10,235 bases of DNA from JAZGHN01 sp964496725 (GTDB taxonomy: Bacteria; Chloroflexota; Dehalococcoidia; Dehalococcoidales; E44-bin46), in contig CAZCAS010000043.1 of NCBI GenBank assembly GCA_964496725.1, positions 1-10,235 on the forward strand. Direction: 5' to 3'. Under the pieces are notes generated by a model that saw only the letters and a list, made by a program, of their open reading frames with translations, ran no database searches and had not been told where the DNA came from. Position 1 is the stretch's first letter, and every line of letters starts with the position of its first letter. A program made the translations under genes and the position numbers. Below, piece by piece: positions 1 to 6,485 of this stretch.

Positions 1-38
1 CCCTAAAACCCCCTGAGAGCAACCAGAAATGGGAGTTT

Positions 39-59
39 AAGAGGGGCGTAGCCCCTCTT
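39..59. repeat. Short perfect hairpin in the intergenic region
   Basis: A 9-bp perfect inverted repeat: AAGAGGGGC, loop GTA, then GCCCCTCTT. It is GC-rich and could form a stable stem. No T-run follows it on either strand, so it does not look like a standard intrinsic terminator. With the second hairpin 11 bases further on, it resembles a dispersed intergenic repeat (REP-like). No second copy is seen in this window, so the repeat nature is inferred. Confidence 0.6.
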
Positions 60-70
60 CATAAGAATCT

Positions 71-99
71 TCCCCTTCCCCTTGGTAAGGGGAAGGGGA
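71..99. repeat. Long perfect purine/pyrimidine hairpin
   Basis: A 13-bp perfect inverted repeat with a 3-base loop (GGT at 84-86). The left arm is TCCCCTTCCCCTT and the right arm is its exact complement. Each arm is itself a direct repeat of CCCCTT or AAGGGG, and similar G-rich sequence (AAAGGGGATAGGG) follows to about 113. Such low-complexity hairpins are typical of dispersed intergenic elements. No T-tract follows, so a terminator role is unlikely on the + strand. In the minus direction the downstream sequence is also not a T-run. Confidence 0.65.
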
Positions 100-125
100 T
101 AAAGGGGATAGGGTTTAAAAACTTT

Positions 126-272
126 ATGGAAGATATACATAAAGAGACGAAGCAGGAGCGCCGTGAGAAACGCCTGCGGAAAAAGCAGGAGCGCATGGCT
201 AAACATGGTAAGAACCTGGCCGTAATGTACCGTGACGCGATTTTGAAGAGGTTGAGGGGACGGGGGAGATGA
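126..272 (+). CDS. Small, highly basic hypothetical protein (48 aa)
   Basis: An ATG frame of 48 codons ending in TGA. The product is strongly basic and probably helical: a Lys/Arg/Glu-rich first half (KETKQERREKRLRKKQERM) followed by AKHGKNLAVMYRDAILKRLRG. The codons (CGC, CTG, GAG, AAG, GCC) resemble those of the neighbouring genes, which argues for real coding. No good Shine-Dalgarno site precedes the ATG; the nearest G-rich stretch ends 12 bases away and belongs to the hairpin repeat. The same frame is open leftwards to the window edge through the repeat, but it holds no better start. It points towards the zinc-ribbon gene, with 43 bases between the two stop codons. I do not recognise a named family. 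The composition fits a small nucleic-acid- or ribosome-associated protein, but that is only inference. A chance frame remains possible. Confidence 0.5.
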   Translation: MEDIHKETKQERREKRLRKKQERMAKHGKNLAVMYRDAILKRLRGRGR

Positions 273-315
273 GCCAAGGCTTCAAGCTAGGCTAGAGGCT
301 GATGTTCAAATTGTA

Positions 316-522
316 CTATAGCGTTTTGCCATTCTTAAGAAGGTCAGCTTCCGCTATTCTGATTGGTCTACTGTTAACGTGATTACATTGGCATCTCCAC
401 CTTAATTCATCCGCACCGATTCTCTTTATGCCGTCGATATCGCTGAAGATAACTACGAGTGATTGCTTCTTGCACATATCACATGTGTCATTGACCACGT
501 TAACTTCTGCCATTCTGCCCAT
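316..522 (-). CDS. Small zinc-ribbon protein, function unknown (68 aa)
   Basis: A 68-residue protein with CDMC at residues 14-17 and WRCQC at 42-46, followed by His48. The four cysteines (14, 17, 44, 46) would form a zinc knuckle pair around a short beta-rich middle (VVIFSDIDGIKRI). No enzymatic motif is visible. The upstream start (MGRMAEV) is preferred over Met4 because AAAGGAGG lies 5 bases before it, against 14 for the inner ATG. It is the last gene of the minus-strand block, 54 bases after ftsK, and carries its own strong ribosome-binding site. Cotranscription with ftsK is likely from the spacing, but no functional link is shown. The real role could be a small regulatory or nucleic-acid-binding zinc protein. 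The gene is well supported; the function is not. Confidence 0.75.
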   Translation of the reverse strand: MGRMAEVNVVNDTCDMCKKQSLVVIFSDIDGIKRIGADELRWRCQCNHVNSRPIRIAEADLLKNGKTL

Positions 523-527
523 CTTTC

Positions 528-535
528 CCTCCTTT
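528..535 (-). promoter_or_regulatory. Shine-Dalgarno site fixing the zinc-ribbon start
   Basis: Read on the minus strand this is AAAGGAGG, ending 5 bases before the ATG at 522-520. It decides in favour of the longer form (MGRMAEV) over an ATG three codons further in. Confidence 0.8.
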
Positions 536-576
536 AGAGAAATTTGACTGGGAGTCCTCTTCCCCCCTCGCTAGGT

Positions 577-2781
577 TTACTCTTCCCTCTGAAACCCTTC
601 CTCCTCAAGCTGCTCCATGATGCGGGCCGCTCTGGGATAGCCGATGCGTAGCTTCCGTTGCAGGAAAGAGGTGGAGATGTGCTTGTGTTCCTCCGCCAGT
701 TTCTTTGCCGTCTCCAGGAGTGGGTCTCTGGGGTAGCCTTCCTCTCTGGCGACTATTGCTGGGGAGGCAAGCTCCTCGATGTTTAACGGGATTGCCTTTC
801 GCCTGCGCTGGCTCTCCCAGAAGGAGACCAGCCTCTCCGTCTCAGCATCGGAGACGTAGCATCCCTGGAGACGCTTGGGTTTTCCCGCCTCGGTGGGCAT
901 GTACAGCATATCCCCTCTGCCCAGCAGCTTTTCAGCGCCGCCTATGTCGAGGATAGTGCGCGAATCTACTTGGGAGGTGACAGCGAAGCTGATGCGGGTG
1001 GGGAAGTTCGCCTTGATTAAGCCGGTGACCACATCTACTGACGGACGTTGGGTAGCCACGACGAGGTGGATGCCGGTAGCTCGGGAAAGCTGGGCTAACC
1101 GACATAGAATATGCTCCACTTCATCAAATCCTGTCATCATCAGGTCAGCCAGCTCGTCGATTATCAGTACCAGATAGGGGAGCTTCTCTTCCCCCTGCTT
1201 GTTTTTATTGTAACCCTCGATGTTGCGGGCTCCGGCAGTGGCCAGTGTTTTATACCGTTTATCCATTTCGTGATTAAGCCAGCGCAGTGTGGACAGGGCT
1301 TTGTCGGTGTCAACGATGACTGGTGTCGCCAGGTGAGGTATGTTGTTAAACGGCGTCAACTCTACCCGCTTGGGGTCAATCATAATGAACTGGGCGGTGG
1401 TGGGGGGGTTATGCAGAAGCAGACAGCAGATGATGGCGTTTAAACAGACTGTCTTGCCGCTTCCTGTCGCCCCGGCGATGAGCAGGTGGGGCATTCGGGA
1501 GAGGTCGGCAGCTATCGCTTCGCCACCGGCGCCTTTACCCAGGGCTAACGCCAGATTGGACTTGGTTTCCACTTTCTGGAAGGTGCTGGTCTCTATTACC
1601 CCTCGTAAACTGACCAGAGATAGAGATGTGTTGGGCACTTCGATGCCCACTATGGATTTGCCTGGCACCGGGGCTTCAATCCTTATACTGGGTGCCGCCA
1701 GGGCCAGAGCCAGGTCGTTAGCCAGCGAGGTAATCCTCTCCACCTTAACCCTGGTCTTGGATATCTCCTCCAGCCTTACCGTAACCTTGCCCTCCCTGTC
1801 CCTTTCCTTTATCTCCTTCATCTTCCTGTCCCACCCCGGCTCCACGCCGAACTGGGTGACAGTTGGCCCGGCGTTTATTTGAACTACCTTAGCGTCGACC
1901 CCATAGCTGGCTAAAGCCTCTTCTATGATTCTGGCTCTTTGCATATTATCGGCTTGGCTGAGCTCAACCTCAGGTGCTCTATCCAGGATATCAATGGGGG
2001 GTAGCATCCAGCCGTCCATGGTGATTAAATCTGGCGATTCGCCGTATTTTTTCCAGACGTCCTCGGTTACCTGCTTGAGTTCTAGTTGAGGTTGAGCAGG
2101 GGTTGGTGCTGGTTGGAGGGTGGCTATTGGGGGATGGGCTGTGGGTTGCCTCCCCGCTTCTACCTCTGGGGGGGTTGTGGCAATGGGAGGGGGTGCTGGT
2201 TCTGGTGGGGGAGTTGGGTGGGGAGCAGCTGGCTTTTGAGGCTGTTTTTTAAGCTGCTCATGCAGCCAGGCAGTAGCATTTTTCCTGGCATTCAGGCATG
2301 CTCTGGGGGCTGCTATAATGGTGCCTAAAAAGAATAATCCCGCTAGACGAAAGGCGCTGAGGAAAACAGGGTAACCGGTTATGTCCTGGCCGGTGATTGC
2401 CAGCCCGATGCTGCCTCCTACGTTGGAAAAGCCTAATATCCCCCAGATGGCTATGGTGAAGACAATGCCGGCTAGCCAGTAGCGGAGACGGTGACTGAGC
2501 GGGCGCCGTCTCTGCCACCAGGTTATTCCGCTCAGGACACATATGGCTGTGATGATAAGGGGTAGCCCTAACCCGAATAGCCGTATCGTTTCATTTTTAG
2601 TGTTGACGGCCCACGCTGTCAGGTTTGGCCATTGCCAGTACAGTACCCCAACGGTGATGGCTACCAGTATAATTCGCCCGACTAGTCGCAACATAGGAAA
2701 GTGAAACAGCCCTTTCTCTGACTGCCTTCCCTTAGGATTCCCTCCGGCTCTGCTCGGGTTCTTAGCTTTCCTCTTAGCCAT
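577..2781 (-). CDS. ftsK: DNA translocase FtsK/SpoIIIE family
   Basis: A 734-residue double-stranded DNA pump that moves chromosome ends during division and is anchored in the cytoplasmic membrane. Four hydrophobic segments lie at about residues 33-50, 69-87, 101-118 and 137-158. A proline-rich linker follows at about 180-232. The alpha domain begins near 275. The motor has Walker A GATGSGKT at 437-444 and Walker B LVLIIDELADL at 537-547, followed by the family motif ATQRPSVDVVTGLIKANFPT. The C-terminal gamma winged helix (about 685-734, LQRKLRIGYPRAARIMEQ) is the part that in relatives reads polar DNA sequences. The length matches SpoIIIE-type members rather than the much longer E. coli FtsK. 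A charged insertion of about 28 residues (317-344) interrupts the alpha domain. AAAGGTGAT precedes the start. The gene begins 30 bases after rnj and is probably cotranscribed with it. Identification is secure. Confidence 0.97.
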   Translation of the reverse strand: MAKRKAKNPSRAGGNPKGRQSEKGLFHFPMLRLVGRIILVAITVGVLYWQWPNLTAWAVNTKNETIRLFGLGLPLIITAICVLSGITWWQRRRPLSHRLRYWLAGIVFTIAIWGILGFSNVGGSIGLAITGQDITGYPVFLSAFRLAGLFFLGTIIAAPRACLNARKNATAWLHEQLKKQPQKPAAPHPTPPPEPAPPPIATTPPEVEAGRQPTAHPPIATLQPAPTPAQPQLELKQVTEDVWKKYGESPDLITMDGWMLPPIDILDRAPEVELSQADNMQRARIIEEALASYGVDAKVVQINAGPTVTQFGVEPGWDRKMKEIKERDREGKVTVRLEEISKTRVKVERITSLANDLALALAAPSIRIEAPVPGKSIVGIEVPNTSLSLVSLRGVIETSTFQKVETKSNLALALGKGAGGEAIAADLSRMPHLLIAGATGSGKTVCLNAIICCLLLHNPPTTAQFIMIDPKRVELTPFNNIPHLATPVIVDTDKALSTLRWLNHEMDKRYKTLATAGARNIEGYNKNKQGEEKLPYLVLIIDELADLMMTGFDEVEHILCRLAQLSRATGIHLVVATQRPSVDVVTGLIKANFPTRISFAVTSQVDSRTILDIGGAEKLLGRGDMLYMPTEAGKPKRLQGCYVSDAETERLVSFWESQRRRKAIPLNIEELASPAIVAREEGYPRDPLLETAKKLAEEHKHISTSFLQRKLRIGYPRAARIMEQLEEEGFQREE

Positions 2782-2811
2782 ATCACCTTTCAGTTTATAA
2801 GATGCGTATGA

Positions 2812-4467
2812 TTATACCTTTACCATGAAGGGGAGAATCATGGGGCGGCGTTTAATCTGGTCATAGTAGAACTTATTCAGTAAGTCTTTAACCTTGGTGC
2901 TGATGAAGCCCCAATCAGCAGGTCGGTCACGCCCATGGTCTAAAGCTCGGCCTATCAGGTCACGGCTCTTCTCTATCATATCTCTCTCTTCTCTGGTATC
3001 AACGAAGCCTCGTGTTATGATGTCGGGACGTCCTATTAACTTACCTGTTTGCTGGTTGATGGCGATAATCACCATTACTATTCCATCCCGTGATAGCATT
3101 CTCCTGTCGCGGAGAACAACATTGCCGATACCACCACTCAGACCGTCGACATATACATTGCCTGAAGTAACCTTGCCTGTTATCTTGCTCATCCATGGAC
3201 TGACCTCAAGGACGTCGCCGTCTTCCAGCACGAAGATGTTGTCTTTGGGGATACCTACCGACTCGGCTAATTTAGCATGGAGGGTCAGGTGGCGATACTC
3301 GCCATGGATAGGCATAAAGAATTTGGGCTTGACCAAGTTTAATAGCAGTTTTAGCTCTTCCTGGCTGGCATGACCGTGGACATGAACCTGTGCTACCTTA
3401 TCATATAATACTTGAGCTCCCTGCTTGAACAGGTTGTCCACGGTTCTATTGACTAGCGCTTCGTTGCCTGGGATGGGGGTGGCGGAAAGAACTACAGTGT
3501 CTCCGGGAACGATGTGAACTTGGCGGTGGTCTCGATTAGCCATGCGGACCAGTGCTGAGCTGGGCTCCCCTTGGCTTCCGGTGGTTACAAAGACTATCTT
3601 GTTATGAGGCATGCCCTTGAGTTCATCGAGATGAGCCAGTATCCCGCCGGGAGCATTAAGATAGCCCAGCTCTAGTGCCATGCGTACCGTATCGGTCATA
3701 CTACGCCCAACAATAAAAACACGACGCTGGTGCTTAACAGCTGAATCAATGACCTGCTGAACGCGAGACACCAGTGAAGAAAAGGTAGTTATAATCACCC
3801 TCCCTGGCGCCTGAGACATGACTCGGTCCAGGGTTTCGCCAACCACTCTTTCTGATGGGGTGTAGCCGGGTAGCTCAGCATAGGTCGAGTCAGCGAGGAG
3901 GAGCAAGATTCCCTGAGCGCCCAGCTGGGCCAGTCGAGATAGATTGGTTGGTTTACCATCAACCGGAGTGTAGTCAAGCTTAAAATCTCCGCTATGAACT
4001 ATGGTGCCCACTGGGGTTCGAATGATTAGTCCTATTGAGTCAGGAATGCTGTGGCAAACAGAGAAAGGCTCGATTTTAAATTTCCCCAGCGTAGTCTCGC
4101 TACCTGACGATATCACTTGTAGCTTAGCTCCTGTGCGCACCCTCCGTTGTTTAAGCTTGACTGAGATAAGACCTCGAGTCAGCTTGGTGGAGTAGATGGG
4201 GACATTAAACTGGGCTAGCAAGTAGGGGAGGGCTCCAATATGGTCCTCATGCCCATGAGTGATGATTATGCCCCTTATCCTGTCTTGTTTGTCCTGTAGA
4301 TAGCTGGTGTCAGGAAGGACTAGGTCGACGCCTAACATTTCTTCCTCTGGGAACATAAGCCCGGCGTCAATAAGGATGATGTCGTCTTGATATTCCATCA
4401 CCATCATGTTCTTGCCGATTTCGCTTAATCCGCCGAGTGGGATTATCTTAAGTCTTGGCTTAGCCAT
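2812..4467 (-). CDS. rnj: Ribonuclease J (metallo-beta-lactamase/beta-CASP)
   Basis: A 551-residue cytoplasmic ribonuclease with the combined endonuclease and 5'-3' exonuclease architecture of RNase J, which acts in mRNA decay and rRNA or mRNA maturation. The metal-binding signature HGHEDH lies at 71-76, with further ligands His139 (VCHSIPDS) and Asp161 (HSGDFKLD). The beta-CASP part includes TTGSQGEPSSAL (295-306) and VHVHGHASQEEL (361-372). The last lactamase histidine is in MPIHGEYRH (385-393). The C-terminal domain runs from about 440 to the end. Length and motifs fit the family fully and no key residue is missing. The start is supported by GAGG 9 bases upstream, located inside the end of the glycosylase gene, with only 4 bases between the two frames. 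This suggests cotranscription and probably coupled translation. Whether it is the RNase J1 or J2 type cannot be told; only one copy is seen here. Confidence 0.97.
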   Translation of the reverse strand: MAKPRLKIIPLGGLSEIGKNMMVMEYQDDIILIDAGLMFPEEEMLGVDLVLPDTSYLQDKQDRIRGIIITHGHEDHIGALPYLLAQFNVPIYSTKLTRGLISVKLKQRRVRTGAKLQVISSGSETTLGKFKIEPFSVCHSIPDSIGLIIRTPVGTIVHSGDFKLDYTPVDGKPTNLSRLAQLGAQGILLLLADSTYAELPGYTPSERVVGETLDRVMSQAPGRVIITTFSSLVSRVQQVIDSAVKHQRRVFIVGRSMTDTVRMALELGYLNAPGGILAHLDELKGMPHNKIVFVTTGSQGEPSSALVRMANRDHRQVHIVPGDTVVLSATPIPGNEALVNRTVDNLFKQGAQVLYDKVAQVHVHGHASQEELKLLLNLVKPKFFMPIHGEYRHLTLHAKLAESVGIPKDNIFVLEDGDVLEVSPWMSKITGKVTSGNVYVDGLSGGIGNVVLRDRRMLSRDGIVMVIIAINQQTGKLIGRPDIITRGFVDTREERDMIEKSRDLIGRALDHGRDRPADWGFISTKVKDLLNKFYYDQIKRRPMILPFMVKV

Positions 4468-4471
4468 CGTT

Positions 4472-5074
4472 TTAGTCCTCGAACATAGTTAATTGCTTTG
4501 GTTCTTTTTTTACTTCAGGTGCGGCTTCTGTCTGGGTCAGGAGTGACGGAATCTTAAGCATATCAGCCTCTATTGTTTGTCGCAGACCGTGCTGGTGGAG
4601 GGCTGCTGCTGGATGATACATAGCATAATAGATAATATTGTCCTGTTTTTGAGCTGTGCCATGAATTTTACTTATGCTTTTGCCCGGGAAAAACATTGCC
4701 ATAGAATACCGTCCTAAGGTTACTATCATCTTGGGGCATATTAGCTCAATCTGGCGGTTCAGCCACTTACGGCAATTGAGTATCTCCGCAGGTAGGGGGT
4801 CGCGGTTTCCTTGGGGGCGGCACTTGATTACATTGGCGATGTAAACTTGCTCGCGCGTCAGGTTAATAGAAGCCAGCAATTCCTCGAGGTATAAGCCTGC
4901 TGGCCCCACGAAGGGGCGGCCTTGTTGGTCTTCGTGCCAGCCTGGTGCCTCCCCGATAAACATCAGATCGGCGTCGCCTGGCCCTTCACCGGGTACTACT
5001 TTAGTTCGGTACTTAGCTATTTCACACTGCCGACAAAAGGCAATCTCTTTATAAAGCTCACTCAGCGCTGACAT
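4472..5074 (-). CDS. udg: Uracil-DNA glycosylase, family 4 (Fe-S)
   Basis: A 200-residue base-excision repair enzyme that cuts uracil from DNA after cytosine deamination. Cys14, Cys17, Cys85 (IKCRPQGNRDP) and Cys101 match the four [4Fe-4S] cluster ligands of family 4 enzymes. The active-site motif GEAPG is at 41-45, with FVGPAG at 55-60 and the second motif MYHPAAAL at 152-159. The length is normal. After about residue 180 a polar tail ends in QLTMFED, which resembles a bacterial sliding-clamp-binding motif. It is the first gene of the minus-strand block and lies directly behind a strong promoter. The sequence before the ATG (GCTAAAGTGG) has no convincing Shine-Dalgarno site, and the predicted transcript begins only a few bases upstream, so leaderless translation is likely. 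The next in-frame ATG (Met38) would remove two cluster cysteines, so this start is right. Confidence 0.95.
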   Translation of the reverse strand: MSALSELYKEIAFCRQCEIAKYRTKVVPGEGPGDADLMFIGEAPGWHEDQQGRPFVGPAGLYLEELLASINLTREQVYIANVIKCRPQGNRDPLPAEILNCRKWLNRQIELICPKMIVTLGRYSMAMFFPGKSISKIHGTAQKQDNIIYYAMYHPAAALHQHGLRQTIEADMLKIPSLLTQTEAAPEVKKEPKQLTMFED

Positions 5075-5086
5075 CCACTTTAGCTC

Positions 5087-5115
5087 ATAATAGCATTGTT
5101 AATATGGCAAGTCAA
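5087..5115 (-). promoter_or_regulatory. Sigma-70 promoter for the glycosylase-rnj-ftsK block
   Basis: On the minus strand: -35 TTGACT (5115-5110), a 17-base spacer, and -10 TATTAT (5092-5087) preceded by TGC, forming an extended -10 element. Each hexamer differs from consensus at one position. Transcription would start about 6-8 bases further on, only some 4-6 bases before the glycosylase ATG at 5074. The prediction comes from sequence only. Confidence 0.75.
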
Positions 5116-5129
5116 TCGCAACGATTGAC
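5111..5129. promoter_or_regulatory. Perfect inverted repeat joining two divergent -35 boxes
   Basis: GTCAATCG, spacer CAA, then CGATTGAC: an 8-bp perfect inverted repeat centred on 5120. It contains five bases of the -35 element of both divergent promoters. Symmetry of two TTGAC boxes alone explains 5 bp per arm; the other 3 bp per arm are extra. It could be an operator controlling both directions or a coincidence. No regulator gene lies beside it. Confidence 0.5.
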
Positions 5130-5153
5130 AGTGTAAGTGTGCCGTTGTAGACT
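5125..5153 (+). promoter_or_regulatory. Sigma-70 promoter for glyA
   Basis: A consensus -35 TTGACA (5125-5130), a 17-base spacer, and a weaker -10 TAGACT (5148-5153, four of six matches). The predicted transcript start near 5160 falls immediately before the Shine-Dalgarno AGGAGGG at 5161-5167, giving a very short leader for glyA at 5171. It is divergent to the glycosylase promoter, with 9 bases between the two -35 boxes. Confidence 0.65.
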
Positions 5154-5170
5154 TCGAAAAAGGAGGGAAC

Positions 5171-6415
5171 ATGAGTTTTTTAAGCCAAACTGACCCAGAA
5201 ATCAGCCACATTATTGATGCGGAGGGAAGGCGACAGAGAGAAACAATAAACCTTATCGCTTCTGAAAATTATGTTAGCCCGGCTGTGCTTGAAGCGGATG
5301 GTTCGTTTTTAACTAACAAGTATGCTGAGGGCTATCCTAAACAGCGTTATTATGGCAACTGTGAGAATATGGATGCTCTAGAACGTCTGGCTGTCCAGCG
5401 AGCTAAAGAGCTGTTTCATGCTGAGCATGCCAATGTCCAGCCCCACAGCGGGGCTCAGGCGAATATGGCAGCGTACTATGCTCTGCTCAACTGTGGTGAC
5501 ACCGCTATGGGTATGAGCATGGCTCACGGTGGTCATCTTACTCATGGCGATAGGGTTAGCTTCTCAGGCATGTTATATAATTTTATACCTTACGGGGTTA
5601 ATCGGGAAACGGAGAGAATCGACTACAATGAGCTGGAGAAACTCGCCCTGAAGCATAAGCCTAAGCTGATTGTAGCTGGGGCTAGTTCTTACCCTAGGAT
5701 TCTTGATTACGAGCGTTTTCGGCATATTGCTGACTTGGTAGGAGCGAAGCTTATGGTTGATATGGCTCATGTGGCTGGTATGGTGGCTGCTGGCTTGCAT
5801 CCCAGCCCTGTGCCTTATGCCGATGTGGTAACCTCGACCACACACAAGACACTGCGTGGTCCGCGGAGCGGTGTTATTTTATCTAAAGGCTCGTTGGCAT
5901 CATCAATAGATTCTGCGGTCTTTCCTAGGATGCAGGGTGGTCCCCTGATGCACATAATCGCTGCTAAAGCGGTGGCTTTCCGTGAAGCTATGCAACCCAG
6001 CTTTGTGGAATATCAGCGGGCTGTACTTGATAATGCCCTTGTCCTTGCTACCGAGGTTCAAAGACTGGGGCTGCGCCTGGTATCAGGGGGTACGGATAAT
6101 CACATGGTCTTAGTTGACCTCACGGAGACGGGGGTTAGTGGTAAGAAGGCTGAACAGGCTTTGGTTAAGGTCGGTATTGTGGCTAATCGGAACCCTATTC
6201 CCTTTGACTCCCGCTCACCACTCATCGCCAGTGGCATCAGGCTGGGCACACCGGCGGTGACTACGCGTGGCTTTGGCAGGGAGGAGATGAAACAAATTGC
6301 TTCGCTGTTTGTGAAAGTGGTTACCAATCTCGGCAATCAAAAGATTCAGAGTGAGGTGAGCCAGGAGGTCAGCCAGATGTGCCAGCGCTTCCCCACCCCG
6401 GGCGTCGGTGCCTGA
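5171..6415 (+). CDS. glyA: Serine hydroxymethyltransferase
   Basis: A 414-residue cytoplasmic PLP enzyme that converts serine and tetrahydrofolate to glycine and 5,10-methylene-tetrahydrofolate, the main one-carbon supply for purine, thymidylate and methionine synthesis. The PLP lysine is Lys226 in STTHKTLRGPRSG. Asp197 and His200 (VDMAH), His122 (GGHLTHG), Glu53 and Tyr61 (NKYAEGYPKQRYYG) and the carboxylate-binding Arg357 (SGIRLGTPA) are all present. The length is normal for bacterial GlyA. The motif after Tyr61 reads GNCENMD where many homologues have GGCE, a mild variation. The start is fixed by AGGAGGG with 3 bases before the ATG. It leads the plus-strand block. The next gene, prs, begins 70 bases downstream and has its own promoter, but no terminator separates them, so read-through is likely. 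Identification is secure. Confidence 0.98.
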   Translation: MSFLSQTDPEISHIIDAEGRRQRETINLIASENYVSPAVLEADGSFLTNKYAEGYPKQRYYGNCENMDALERLAVQRAKELFHAEHANVQPHSGAQANMAAYYALLNCGDTAMGMSMAHGGHLTHGDRVSFSGMLYNFIPYGVNRETERIDYNELEKLALKHKPKLIVAGASSYPRILDYERFRHIADLVGAKLMVDMAHVAGMVAAGLHPSPVPYADVVTSTTHKTLRGPRSGVILSKGSLASSIDSAVFPRMQGGPLMHIIAAKAVAFREAMQPSFVEYQRAVLDNALVLATEVQRLGLRLVSGGTDNHMVLVDLTETGVSGKKAEQALVKVGIVANRNPIPFDSRSPLIASGIRLGTPAVTTRGFGREEMKQIASLFVKVVTNLGNQKIQSEVSQEVSQMCQRFPTPGVGA

Positions 6416-6423
6416 TTTGAGGG

Positions 6424-6452
6424 GTGAGGTTAGTAGGCAATAGTGCTATAAT
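6424..6452 (+). promoter_or_regulatory. Extended -10 promoter for prs
   Basis: TGCTATAAT at 6444-6452 is a perfect extended -10 element. The best -35 with a 17-base spacer is GTGAGG (6424-6429), a poor match, as is usual when an extended -10 is present. The start would be near 6459, giving a leader of about 27 bases to the chosen prs ATG at 6486. It lies in the glyA-prs gap, so prs and the genes after it may be expressed separately from glyA. Confidence 0.65.
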
Positions 6453-6472
6453 GAGTTTAGCAATATGGATTT

Positions 6473-6476
6473 GGAG
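6473..6476 (+). promoter_or_regulatory. Shine-Dalgarno site deciding the prs start
   Basis: GGAG within TTTGGAGAATAAACAG lies 9 bases before the ATG at 6486. The in-frame ATG at 6465 has no such site, and only about 6 bases separate it from the predicted transcript start. The site therefore favours 6486. Confidence 0.6.
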
Positions 6477-6485
6477 AATAAACAG

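Noticed and set aside
39..59. The first hairpin as an intrinsic terminator
   Set aside because: No run of T follows the stem on either strand.
3..277. Two minus-strand frames across the left edge
   Set aside because: They run through the hairpin repeats and are antisense to the better small frame at 126-272. Their products are low-complexity and lack ribosome-binding sites.
273..315. A terminator between the convergent small genes
   Set aside because: Only weak, broken pairing (AGCC...GGCT) is visible and there is no T-run.
1340..1882. A 180-codon plus-strand frame opposite ftsK
   Set aside because: It is antisense to the Walker A and alpha-domain region of ftsK and has no recognisable motif. 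It is a shadow frame.
2090..2240. G/T-rich repetitive-looking stretch as a DNA repeat
   Set aside because: It encodes the proline-rich linker of FtsK, and the low complexity follows from proline codons.
6465..6485. The upstream ATG of prs as the real start
   Set aside because: It has no Shine-Dalgarno site and lies only about 6 bases after the predicted transcript start. The ATG at 6486 has GGAG at a suitable distance. It is not fully excluded.
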